Shown here in pieces: positions 55,898 through 64,000 of a stretch of DNA of 64,000 bases. The notes under the pieces are model-generated. The model was not told the origin of the DNA and made no database searches. It saw only the letters and a program-made list of their open reading frames with translations. The position numbers and the translations under genes were made by a program. Positions within the stretch are counted from its first letter, which is position 1. Every line of letters begins with the position of its first letter. This DNA comes from CAMDPA01 sp965223035 (lineage in GTDB: Bacteria; Pseudomonadota; Alphaproteobacteria; Rhizobiales; Hyphomicrobiaceae), in NCBI GenBank assembly GCA_965223035.1, contig OZ244980.1:124001-188000 (forward strand). The letters run 5' to 3'.

Positions 55898-56979
55898 TTT
55901 TGGCACTCCTCTTTGTGATGACAGATACCAACGCGCAACACGAATAGCAACAGCGGTGCGGATGTCCGAAAGCCGGTAGCATCCAACTGGGCCGACAAGA
56001 TGGACCGGCGAGCGGGACCAGTTACCATCCCTCGCCGCTGTAACGCCATCGACCACAATGGCGATGATCATGCTCTCCCATTGGTTCAGTTTGGTACGTC
56101 CTGAGCCAACTGCAATCAGCAGTAGCGCCATACCTCATGTATGATCCCGTCGCAACACGGGCCCCATGGATGGGACTCCGCACACGTTCGTGCCCAAGCT
56201 GCCTCTTAAGGGTCGAGGGGCGGGCCTGTCAATTGCCGGGTCGCAACGAAGCACGGCCGGGTGGGACCCTCGTCAGGTCCACCCGGCCGTTTTGGCGCAG
56301 ACAAAGTGTCATGGCCGATATTGGCCAGACAGAGCGCCATTCACCTGACGCATTACGCAACGCAACTCACTCACAAGATTGTTATGTCAAGCTGCCGTGG
56401 CAACGTCGCGTCCGATTGATGGCAATTTGCCGGCATGTGCCTTCAATCATCGCGATCACCAGCGGCGGGCTCCGAATTGATCCCGCAGCGGTCACCTATC
56501 GCTGCTCGAATGCCCCGGATTAAAAGCACCGGTCGTGCCGCCGCCGTGGTGTCCGATGCGCGCCAAGGCCTACCTCCTCACCTTGCGGACATCATGCCGC
56601 GGCGCGGCCCACGGTGGAAGCGGGGCATGGAACGGCATCGAACTGCCTTTGAAGGACTTGAGATCATCACTTGGGATGCTGGCGTTTGTTCGTGCGCTGG
56701 GCACAGCGCGATGGCGGCGTGACAAGCATCTACCAGCGGCGGGATCAAAGGCAGTGGCCATGATCAAAGCGCAGCCTTGGCGATGGTGAAGAAGGTCGAT
56801 CTACACCGGCCTCACCGCCGCTGCTCGCCGATCTGTTTCAGCGCACGATCGCTGTGGACCCCATCTGGTTTGGTCGATTAAGCCGCTGGGGTCGCCATTG
56901 GGGCGGACCAGGCCGCGCGGCACATGTCGAAGTGTGGCAAGGGCCTTGGCGTCATCGCGGTTTCAAAGTGCAGGTCTGC
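55898..56979. other. Gene-free region with an orphan terminator
   Basis: About 1.1 kb. Frames of 80-130 codons exist but lack binding sites and protein-like composition. It holds the strong terminator at 56253-56293 and a possible -10 box TATGAT at 56140. Confidence 0.5.
56253..56293 (+). terminator. Rho-independent terminator without an upstream gene
   Basis: A perfect 12-bp stem, ACGGCCGGGTGG / CCACCCGGCCGT, followed by TTTT on the plus strand. No plus-strand gene lies upstream (the racemase-family gene ends at 55059), so it may end a small RNA starting near 56150. Confidence 0.6.
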
Positions 56980-57438
56980 TTAGCGCGGCGGCGACATGGG
57001 ATCCGTATTTGAGATGGTCTGGCCACCGATGAACACGGCGATGCGCTTTGCAGGCTGGAGGCCGCTGGCGTAGCAGTTATGCGCCGTGTAGATCGCTTCA
57101 AGGAAACTGTCGCCCTTTCGGTAGTCCCTTGTTCCCTGGGCCCCATAGTCGACGGTGATCTCACCTTCCAAAATATATGCGAATACCGGTACGTCGTGTT
57201 TGTGCCATCCGGTCGACTGGCCCGGCAGCATAGTTATCAATGCCGCAGTGATCCTCGGCTGATCGGTGCGGGGATATTGGATCTGTTGTCCGAGGATTGT
57301 TGTGTTAGACGGCAAGAGCACAACCACATCGGGCTCGTTCGTCGGTTCGCGCGCGATCGTATAGCTGGTCAAAAGCGTAGCCGCCAGAAATGCGAACGTC
57401 CAGAGCGCGCCTATCCCAATTGGTGTTGTCCGTTTCAT
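56980..57438 (-). CDS. Secreted cupin-domain protein
   Basis: Encodes 152 residues. The signal peptide is MKRTTPIGIGALWTFAFLAA with cleavage near IAREP. The cupin motif runs PGQSTGWHKHDVPVFAYILE with metal ligands His-His-Glu, and the second motif is YRKGDSFLEAIYTAHNCYAS. No enzymatic function can be named. The start MKRTTP at 57438 is chosen because the signal peptide follows it directly. Confidence 0.75.
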   Translation of the reverse strand: MKRTTPIGIGALWTFAFLAATLLTSYTIAREPTNEPDVVVLLPSNTTILGQQIQYPRTDQPRITAALITMLPGQSTGWHKHDVPVFAYILEGEITVDYGAQGTRDYRKGDSFLEAIYTAHNCYASGLQPAKRIAVFIGGQTISNTDPMSPPR

Positions 57439-57897
57439 GGTGTTCCCGACTTGCTCGGCCCGATCGGGCTTTAATATCTCACTTATCGACCACTCGATCA
57501 TCTGGCCTCGGTACCCAGTTGTAGCTCACGACCTTGATGCTTCGCCAACAGGTGCGATGGGCCTAGGACTAGATCATCGCGCCTTTAATCGGGATCGTTC
57601 CGATTCCGATTAAAGGCCGGTTGCTCTAGACGACGCATGTGAAGCGACGGATCCGCGCGACAATTTCGGTAGTCATCAACCCACGGGTCGCGGGCGTGAG
57701 GACGTGATGCTCCACTCAGGACTGCGCTGGCAATCTGATGGGAGACGACGGCACCGCACCTATGCGTCAAATTGATGCCAACCAAGTCCGTGCAGCGCGC
57801 TACCAATTGACCTGCCCTAATGCTGTTGGAGTCGCAGCCAAAATGTCTTAACTAGGAAACGATAAGGCGACCAACACGAGTCCGATCGGCCTGAACC
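57439..57897. other. Divergent intergenic region with one repeat
   Basis: 459 bp between the cupin gene and the sigma factor gene, with the repeat at 57570-57629. No clear promoter of the ECF type was found upstream of the sigma gene. Confidence 0.5.
57570..57629. repeat. Palindromic repeat, family A with B-type edge
   Basis: CTAGATCATCGCGCCTTTAA at the left edge, A-type arms CCTTTAATCGGGATCG / CGATTAAAGGCCGG, and TTGCTCTAG at the right. Confidence 0.9.
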
Positions 57898-58446
57898 ATG
57901 AGCCCAGAGTTGGCAATTGAGCATCTCAGAAACATCGCTGCAAACCAAGATCAGGCCGCATTTGCCTCGGTCTTCAAACACTACGCACCCTTGATCAAGG
58001 GCTACATGATGCGTCATGGCGCCGACGCCGCCGCAGCAGAGGAGCTGGCGCAGGAATCTCTATTGAGCGTCTGGCGTAAGGCGCATATGTATTCCTCCGA
58101 TAAGGGTAACCCGACAACCTGGATTTTCGCAATTGCGCGTAATTTGCGCATCGACCGGATCCGCAGAGAACGCGTATGGCAACCGCTGCCGGAGGATTAC
58201 ACGGAGCAGGCATCGGAGGAAGATCCCGCCGATGAAATTTTGTCGCGCGCAGAACAGATCAAGGCGATGCGGGACGCCATCGCAGGTTTGCCGTCGGAGC
58301 AGCTAGAGGTCGTTACGCTCTCGTACATGGATGGCCTGTCGCACGGCGAGGTCGCCAGTCGCTTGAACCTGCCGCTAGGCACGGTGAAATCGCGCATGCG
58401 GCTGGCCTACGACAAACTGCGTCCCGTGCTTCACGACGTGCGTTAG
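57898..58446 (+). CDS. ECF sigma factor (RpoE/ECF11-like)
   Basis: Encodes 182 residues. Region 2 includes YAPLIKGYMMRHGADAAAAE and TWIFAIARNLRIDRIRRER; region 4 has PSEQLEVVTLSYMDGLSHGE and LNLPLGTVKSRMRLAYDKLR. It is similar to the Rhodobacter RpoE group that answers singlet oxygen. Its likely anti-sigma factor ChrR is encoded convergently 132 bp downstream instead of in the same operon. The stop overlaps the start of a family C-like repeat. Confidence 0.9.
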   Translation: MSPELAIEHLRNIAANQDQAAFASVFKHYAPLIKGYMMRHGADAAAAEELAQESLLSVWRKAHMYSSDKGNPTTWIFAIARNLRIDRIRRERVWQPLPEDYTEQASEEDPADEILSRAEQIKAMRDAIAGLPSEQLEVVTLSYMDGLSHGEVASRLNLPLGTVKSRMRLAYDKLRPVLHDVR

Positions 58447-58532
58447 CTTATTTCCGCCTTGGGCGGGGGAGCGGGACAGGATGGTGCCAGCTAAATCTGA
58501 AATGCTCTACACTTTAAGGCGCGATGATCTAG
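58447..58532. repeat. Family C fragment joined to a family B end
   Basis: TTTCCGCCTTGGGCGGGGGA and GGTGCCAGCTAAATCTGAAA (family C ends without the long arms), then CTTTAAGGCGCGATGATCTAG-type B end. It lies between the convergent sigma and anti-sigma genes. Confidence 0.75.
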
Positions 58533-58578
58533 GCGACAGCTTCCCGGGCCGGTATTGATTGGGCGAACGCCGCGAGAT

Positions 58579-59196
58579 CTAGACAAGCCCGCGCATAAAC
58601 TGCGGTTCGTTTTCACTGGCGATCAACAGCAGACAGCCGGCTTCAGTCGCCACCACCGTATGCGCAGCCTCATCGTCAAGATCTGAGAAGTCGCCGATGG
58701 CGAATAATCCAGATTCGTCCTGATACGCGCCGCGAAGGACGAGGGTGAGTTCCTCGCCTTGATGGCCATGCTTGGGTAAACCTTTCCCCGGCGCCAGCCT
58801 GAAAAGGCGTAGGTCACCGGCAGCGGTCGGCGAGAGCGGGACCTTGAAGTCCCAGATGCCAGCAGCGAGCTCGCGCCATGCGAGATCATCCAATCGATGA
58901 CCTATCACCTCCACGAGCGGCCACGGCACGTCGCCGTCGACCGCACCGGCCTCCGCGTGTCGGTTGGCTTCGATGATCCGGGCGCCGGCGCGCGGCGCTG
59001 GAGCCTGGCCCACGGTTTGATCGGACGCCAAGTTTTCGAACAGACTGACCCCAATTTCCTCCAGTTGCCGGAACTCCCGCATACAGGGCGGGCAGATGGC
59101 CAGGTGCGACGTTACAACCGCGCATAGTGCCTCGGGTTGGCTGCCCGCGGAACAGGTCATCAGGGTTGACACATCCGGGTGACGAGCGATCGGCAT
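58579..59196 (-). CDS. chrR: ChrR-type zinc anti-sigma factor with cupin domain
   Basis: Encodes 205 residues. The N-terminal anti-sigma domain has the zinc ligand set His6, His31, Cys35, Cys38 (RHPD, TSHLAICPPCMREF), matching the spacing of Rhodobacter ChrR. The C-terminal half is a cupin (LRLFRLAPGKGLPKHGHQGE, ELTLVLRGAYQDESGLFAIG, DFSDLDDEAAHTVVA). It would hold the ECF sigma factor inactive until singlet oxygen or organic peroxide triggers release. AAGGGAA precedes the ATG. Two overlapping TGATCC boxes (minus strand, 59279-59290) could be part of an ECF11 promoter, but no TAAG-like -10 was found at the right distance. Confidence 0.9.
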   Translation of the reverse strand: MPIARHPDVSTLMTCSAGSQPEALCAVVTSHLAICPPCMREFRQLEEIGVSLFENLASDQTVGQAPAPRAGARIIEANRHAEAGAVDGDVPWPLVEVIGHRLDDLAWRELAAGIWDFKVPLSPTAAGDLRLFRLAPGKGLPKHGHQGEELTLVLRGAYQDESGLFAIGDFSDLDDEAAHTVVATEAGCLLLIASENEPQFMRGLV

Positions 59197-59410
59197 CTGC
59201 CCAAATTCCCTTGTTGCCGGCCGAACATTCCACTCTTTACACTAACTCACCTTCTCCAAACGACCAATATTGCTCTGCGGATCAGGATCAGCGACCCCGA
59301 CCGATGCGACATCGCTCCGTGTGCGCTTGCAGCGGTGCGCGACGTGCTCGGCAGGCCGGCCGATCAGGGCTGATTTCGACAAGGATCGCGGCGCGCGATC
59401 GCGGCTGTGC

Positions 59411-59619
59411 TGGAGCAACCTGCCTTTAATCGGAATCGGAACGATCCCGATCAAAGGCAGAAAGTTGCTCTACACTTTAACAGCGATCATCTTTGCGCCT
59501 TAAATCGGAACCGGCGCAATTGGAATCGGCGTTGCGGTTCCGATTTAAGGCCCGATGATCTGGAGCAATCTTCTATTCATCGGAATTGAGACGATTTCGA
59601 TGAAAAGCAGGAAGTTGCC
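59411..59619. repeat. Palindromic repeat, families A+B plus a diverged A unit
   Basis: A complete A+B unit followed directly by a third, diverged A-type palindrome (TTCATCGGAATTG / GATTTCGATGAAA). At 209 bp it is the longest repeat cluster in the window, downstream of the TRAP SBP gene. Confidence 0.9.
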
Positions 59620-59657
59620 CCAGTTTTCCGACCGGTCGGCCACGTGCTGATCGAACC

Positions 59658-60647
59658 TTACCGCTTCTTCAGCAGTTTGATCAGTTTTTTGCGACCAGGA
59701 TTTTCCTGCTTGAACACTTTGTCGAAGGCCGGCCGCACGACGGCTTCTCGGGCCTTAATGTCGGCCGCATTCGCGATGTGACGCTTGCTCCCTTGGGCGC
59801 GCAATTGGTTCGGCGCCTTGGCGGAGGTTTCGATAGACGCGGCGATCGCCCAGAAAGCGGCTTTGGCACCGGCCAGCTTGAGCGCAGCCCGTGCCTGGCC
59901 AGATAGACCGTCGTAGCACTTCGGGTTCACGTGGCCGTAAAAATTGGCACTCTTGATGGGAGTGATAGTGAAGCGATCCTGAACTTCGTAGTACTTGCGC
60001 GAAACAGTCGCAGCGAGGTCGGTCAAGCCAGCACCAATGACGCGTGGCGCGAGCGCTTGACAGACCTTCGAACCCGCGATCGACGCCGGAACCGCGCCGA
60101 GCGCCTGCAGCGAAGCGTTGAAGGCAGGGATCAGACCGCGGCTCTTCGCGCCCTTGAAATCATCAGGCTTGATCAAAAACCTGCCGTTGGACGTGAATGC
60201 GGGCGTGTTGGTCGTGAGGCCCCATGCGACGTTACCTTCGCCCCACCTGAGCAATTGATCACCGAGGAAGGCGGCGGTGTCTGATTGCGGTCACTTGCGC
60301 CAAAGGTTGCGATCACCGAATGCAAACGGAGCAAGTGTCACGTCCATGATTGGCGGCGTCTTATCCCATTGGAAATTACCCGAGAATGCGAATTCGATGC
60401 CACCCTTGGCGACGGAAGCAATGTTTTTGTTCGCGCTCACGAGGCTGTTAGTACCAAAAAAGAGAATCTCAGGATCGTCGCCGGCTTCTTTGCGGATCTC
60501 GGTCGCCCAGGTCTCGATCACCTTTGCGATATGGTGATCTGGCGGCAATTGATGCGCGCAGCACATCGTGCTGGCGGCCTGCGTCGTGACTGGCTGCACT
60601 ACCGCAAGGATGGCAAGCGCTGCAAGGGTATCAATCCATTTGCCCAT
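59658..60647 (-). pseudogene. TRAP transporter DctP-type SBP with one in-frame TGA
   Basis: A frame of 330 codons, normal DctP length, from ATG 60647. It has a signal peptide, then HQLPPDHHIAKVIETWATEI, NIASVAKGGIEFAFSGNFQW, a TGA at 60293-60291 (codon 119, after NLWRK), PQSDTAAFLGDQLLRWGEGN and the C-terminal PGRKKLIKLLKKR. The rest is undamaged, so the mutation is recent, or it is a sequencing error. A CGA to TGA transition would explain it. No DctQ/DctM genes are adjacent. Confidence 0.75.
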
Positions 60648-60913
60648 TCAAGCATCCGCTCTGGCTTGTTGATGATGAAGTACCGAAAACACATCATGGA
60701 CCATTTTGGTCAGCGCCTTCCTGGCGCGCTTGCCTGGGATCGATTGGCGTGGTGACGTGATCGTGACGGCCAAGATGTTCCACATTGCTGCGTGATGAAC
60801 GTCGACGGCGCCCGGCCCATCACTTATTTCAGCTCTCGTGAGACTGCGCTACATCCCTGAAACGACCATCGCAGTGATGCTGAGAGCGAGCGTTGCTGGC
60901 TAAAGCCGAGGGA

Positions 60914-62731
60914 TTAGGATTGATCGATGAGCACAAAGTGGTCTGGGCCGACTTCCTCATAGGCCGACGGCTGCGGTTGGTATCCTAGAGGATGGACTGG
61001 CGAGCGGATCGGCTTGAAATTTGCGCTACTGGCCAATCTGCGCTGCCGTGGATCGGCCAACGGCACGGCCGACAGCAGCGACTTGGTGTAGCCATGGCGC
61101 GGATCTTCGAAGATCGCCTGGCGCGAGCCGACTTCTACAATGCGACCCAGATACATGACGCCAACATTGTGGCTCACCCGCTCCACGACGGCCATGTCGT
61201 GGCTGATGAACAGGATGGAAATGCGCAATTCCATCTGCAGCTCCATCATCAGATTCAAGACCTGGGCTTGCACGCTGACATCGAGCGCGCTGACCGCCTC
61301 GTCAGCGATGATGAGCTTGGGGTTGAGAGCCAGCGCGCGGGCGATCGCCACGCGCTGGCGCTGACCGCCCGAGAGTTCATGCGGATATCGATGGAGGAAC
61401 GACCTGGGAAGCTCCACACGCTCAAACAGCGACGCGACCCGATCGTCCAAAGCTGTACCCGTGGCAATGCCATAATTGCGTAGGGGTTCGGCGACCTGAT
61501 CCTTAAGCTGCATTTGCGGATCGAGCGAGGCGAACGGATCTTGAAACACCATCTGCATGTCGCGCCGCGCCGCGCGAAGACCCGCATGATCAAGCGTCAA
61601 AACGTCTTTGCCATCGAGTTCGATCCGTCCGGACACGGGTTCAACGAGCCGCAACACGGAACGGCCGCACGTTGACTTGCCGCAGCCCGACTCGCCCACA
61701 AGACCCAGCGTTTCGCCATATTTGATCCGAAAAGAGACGTCCTCGATGGCGTGAACCTGAGCGACCGTACGCCGCAGAAAGCCACTTTTGACGGGAAAAC
61801 GCGTTACGAGGTTTGTGACGTCCAGGAGAATCTCGTCGCTGATCGGTTGGATGCTGCCCGAAATCTTAAACTCGCCCCCCAACAGCTTCATCGGCTCGGG
61901 CCAAGGTTTGCCCGTCATTTCGCCAAGCTTCGGCACCGCGGCCAGCAGCGACTTTGTATAGGAATGCTGGGGCGACTCGAAGATTTGTTCGACCGTGCCC
62001 TGTTCGATTTTCTCTCCCCCGAACATCACAACGACCCGATCGGCCATCTGGGCAACGATGGCCATATCATGGGTGATGAACATCACCGCGGTGCCAGTCT
62101 CCCGCTTCAAGCGGTCGATCAAGCCTAGGATCTCGGCCTGGATCGTCACGTCCAACGCCGTTGTCGGCTCATCGGCAATCAGGAGCCGGGGCTCGCAGGC
62201 AAGCGCCATGGCGATGACGACGCGCTGCCGCATGCCGCCAGATAGCTCATGGGGATACTGATGAAGACGTCGTTCCGCCTCTGGGATGCGCACCCGGCGG
62301 AGGAGTTCGAGCGCTTGCTCTGTGGCCCGTCTTCGGCTCAGCCTGCGATGAAGGCGTAATCCTTCGCTTAACTGCCACCCGATCGTGAAGACCGGATTGA
62401 GTGCGGTCATCGGTTCTTGAAAGATCATTCCTATTTCGTTGCCGCGGATGGTCCGCATCAGATCATTGTCAGCTTCGACGAGATCGGTCGGTTGACCCAG
62501 ACCGCGGTCGAACAGCAGTCTGCCACCCGTAATGCTGCCGCCGTCGTACTCAACGAGGCGCATCAGGCTCAGCGATGAAACCGATTTGCCCGACCCGCTC
62601 TCTCCCACGATCGCCAGTGTCTCGCCTGCCGCGATATCGAAGCTGATATCCCTTACGGCCACCACCGAACCGGATTTCGTTTTGAACTCGACGGTGAGTC
62701 GGTCGAAGCGCGCGAGAGGTTTGTCGATCAT
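60914..62731 (-). CDS. Fused dipeptide/oligopeptide ABC transporter ATPase (DppD-DppF)
   Basis: Encodes 605 residues with two complete ABC domains. Domain 1: Walker A GESGSGKSVSS, signature LSGGMRQRVVIAMAL, Walker B LLIADEPTTALD. Domain 2: Walker A GESGCGKSTCGR, signature LSGGQRQRVAIARAL, Walker B LIIADEAVSALD. Each ends with the oligopeptide-type tail (SPQHSYTKSLLAAVP, DPRHGYTKSLLSAVP). AGGAGT precedes the ATG at 62731. It is divergent from a peptide SBP gene that probably belongs to the same transporter. Confidence 0.94.
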   Translation of the reverse strand: MIDKPLARFDRLTVEFKTKSGSVVAVRDISFDIAAGETLAIVGESGSGKSVSSLSLMRLVEYDGGSITGGRLLFDRGLGQPTDLVEADNDLMRTIRGNEIGMIFQEPMTALNPVFTIGWQLSEGLRLHRRLSRRRATEQALELLRRVRIPEAERRLHQYPHELSGGMRQRVVIAMALACEPRLLIADEPTTALDVTIQAEILGLIDRLKRETGTAVMFITHDMAIVAQMADRVVVMFGGEKIEQGTVEQIFESPQHSYTKSLLAAVPKLGEMTGKPWPEPMKLLGGEFKISGSIQPISDEILLDVTNLVTRFPVKSGFLRRTVAQVHAIEDVSFRIKYGETLGLVGESGCGKSTCGRSVLRLVEPVSGRIELDGKDVLTLDHAGLRAARRDMQMVFQDPFASLDPQMQLKDQVAEPLRNYGIATGTALDDRVASLFERVELPRSFLHRYPHELSGGQRQRVAIARALALNPKLIIADEAVSALDVSVQAQVLNLMMELQMELRISILFISHDMAVVERVSHNVGVMYLGRIVEVGSRQAIFEDPRHGYTKSLLSAVPLADPRQRRLASSANFKPIRSPVHPLGYQPQPSAYEEVGPDHFVLIDQS

Positions 62732-62960
62732 GGTACTCCTGCGGTTCCGTCGGCGATGGGCTCGGAGATGACTTGCACCATACCTGCTGTCAATCGCCAA
62801 CGTCATCACGCGACGCTATCATCTGGCATCCGCCGGAAGGCGCCTATAGGATGGATGAGGATGCGTGAGCTATTGGGCTGACCATGAGAGATTGGCGGCC
62901 GTTTCCGAGTCAAGTTCCTACCATGCGCTATCTGATCCAATGATCAAGGGGGATTGATAA

Positions 62961-64000
62961 GTGCTACAAAGGCTTGCATGTTGGGCGATCGTGGTCATAG
63001 GCGCGATCTTGCCGATCACTCAAACTGTCGCTGCGGCTGGCGCCCGGGGCCGCGACGGAGAGGTCAAGATTCTTTATTGGCAGGCCGCTTCGACATTGAA
63101 CCCCTATCTTTCAGGGGGGACCAAGGACCTGCAGGCCGCCAGTTTGGTTTTGGAACCGCTCGCCCGCTACAATGAAAATGGTCTACTTGTACCCTGGCTC
63201 GCAAGGGAAGTGCCCACCGTCGAAAATGGCGGCGTGAGCTCTGATCTGAGGTCGATCACGTGGAACATCACGCCGGGCATTAAATGGTCGGATGGTACAC
63301 CTTTTACCTCTGCCGATGTCGCTTTTACGGCAAAGTATTGCATGGATCCCGCCGGTGGCTGCGCGCAACTTTCGAAGTTCCAGGGCGTTCAGAACGTCGA
63401 AACACCCGATGATTGGACAGTCAAAGTCAATTTCAAGACGCCAACACCATTTCCATACGGGCCGTTTGTTGGCGTCCAAGGTCCGATTCTTAAGGCGACA
63501 CAATTTGCCGATTGCCTGGGCGCGAAAGCGCCCGCCTGTACCGCGCAAAATTTCAGACCGATCGGGACCGGTCCGTTTCGCGTCACCGAGTTTCGGCCAA
63601 ACGATGTCATCATATTCTCCGCGAATCAGCATTATCGCGTGGCGAGCAAGCCGGCCTTTTCGACCGTGACGTTCAAAGGCGGTGGCGATGCTGCGGCGGC
63701 AGCTCGCGCCGTATTGGAAACCGGTGAGTTTGACTACGCATGGAACCTACAACTTGCGCCCGATGTGATCGCCCAGATGGAGAAAGGCGGGAAAGGTGAG
63801 TCAATTGCGGCTTTCGGCACGCTTGTCGAACGCATCATGCTCAATCACACAAATCCTGATCCGTCACTCAGTGCGGACAAGCGGTCAATCATCCGCCCTC
63901 ATCCGTCGCTCGTTGATCCGGCGGTTCGGCAAGCGCTGAGTTTGGCCATCGATCGACCGCTGTTGGTCGAGGTCGGCTACGGCAAGGCTGGCAAAGTGAC
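62961..64000 (+). CDS. Peptide ABC transporter substrate-binding protein (partial)
   Basis: Open from GTG 62961 (GGGGG about 10 bases upstream) to the window end: 346 codons visible, usual full length about 550-600. After a signal peptide (about 1-25) come KILYWQAASTLNPYLSGGTK, WNITPGIKWSDGTPFTSADV and IGTGPFRVTEFRPNDVI, hallmarks of SBP family 5. QALSLAIDRPLLVEVGYGK appears near the cut. It probably feeds the divergent DppDF-type ATPase; permease genes are expected beyond the window. Confidence 0.92.
   Translation, partial: MLQRLACWAIVVIGAILPITQTVAAAGARGRDGEVKILYWQAASTLNPYLSGGTKDLQAASLVLEPLARYNENGLLVPWLAREVPTVENGGVSSDLRSITWNITPGIKWSDGTPFTSADVAFTAKYCMDPAGGCAQLSKFQGVQNVETPDDWTVKVNFKTPTPFPYGPFVGVQGPILKATQFADCLGAKAPACTAQNFRPIGTGPFRVTEFRPNDVIIFSANQHYRVASKPAFSTVTFKGGGDAAAAARAVLETGEFDYAWNLQLAPDVIAQMEKGGKGESIAAFGTLVERIMLNHTNPDPSLSADKRSIIRPHPSLVDPAVRQALSLAIDRPLLVEVGYGKAGKV

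Noticed and set aside
56137..56722. Plus-strand frames of 95-128 codons
   Set aside because: They cross a perfect terminator hairpin and lack any family motif or binding site.
55508..60647. Genetic code with TGA read as Trp throughout
   Set aside because: Many intact genes end in TGA, for example aioB, aioX and gmd, so TGA is a normal stop here.

Overview
The window looks like chromosomal DNA of an alphaproteobacterium, most likely of the order Hyphomicrobiales (Rhizobiales). The evidence is the aioXSRBA arsenite-oxidase layout, a GapR/DUF2312 gene, an RpoE-ChrR type ECF sigma/anti-sigma pair, an exosortase-T type cluster and the family composition of the other genes. Gene density is low for a bacterium. 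Many intergenic gaps hold palindromic repeats, and at least seven genes or gene remnants are broken by stop codons, frameshifts or deletion.

Layout. 1-2400: the 5' end of a symporter-type sensor kinase (minus strand), a tRNA-Arg(CCG), a decayed IS481-type integrase and a LysR C-terminal remnant. 2458-9995 (all minus): arsenite module, read aioX-aioS-aioR then aioB-aioA, followed by a DUF2478 gene. AioX/S/R would sense arsenite and switch on the periplasmic Mo/Fe-S/Rieske oxidase AioBA. 10517-16984 (plus): exosortase with a fused EpsI-like domain, its probable VIT/vWA substrate with a PEP-type C-terminal anchor, and a dedicated response regulator and histidine kinase. 17200-26900: small or poorly characterised genes (ApbA/PanE-like, NusG paralogue, two c-type cytochrome neighbours, SPW membrane protein, DUF123) mixed with repeats. 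26918-32046: GDP-fucose synthesis (gmd, fcl), a low-complexity secreted protein, a cytochrome c and a GT4 glycosyltransferase. 33130-41380: gentisate-dioxygenase-type cupin, TenA-like protein, a decayed metal/iron-type ABC transporter, a Zn-type MDR oxidoreductase, an intact-looking IS630 element and an extradiol-dioxygenase-like VOC protein. 41999-48446 (minus): one tightly packed operon, CoxM-CoxS-CoxL type molybdenum hydroxylase plus a complete NMT1/Ssu-type ABC transporter. 48679-57438: GST, tandem-domain Usp, cyclase-family hydrolase, GapR, thiosulfate sulfurtransferase, a cysteine-less maleate-isomerase/arylmalonate-decarboxylase relative, a thioredoxin-like gene with an in-frame TGA, and a secreted cupin. 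57898-64000: ECF sigma factor and ChrR, a TRAP SBP with one nonsense codon, a fused DppD-DppF ATPase and the start of a divergent peptide SBP.

Two features stand out. First, the thioredoxin-like gene (55508-55897, minus) reads through its whole length except for one TGA that sits exactly where the first cysteine of the WCxxC active site belongs. A stem-loop with a G in the second apical-loop position starts 17 nt after the TGA. It is a candidate selenoprotein (UPVC), with a simple nonsense mutation as the competing explanation. Second, three families of long palindromic repeats (here A, B and C) recur about two dozen times. They fill eight convergent gene gaps, and their terminal CTAG repeatedly supplies the stop codon of the adjacent gene. 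One copy encodes the C-terminus of a protein and one is the insertion site of the IS630 element. In addition, short tandem arrays with units of 15 or 18 bp occur at five places.
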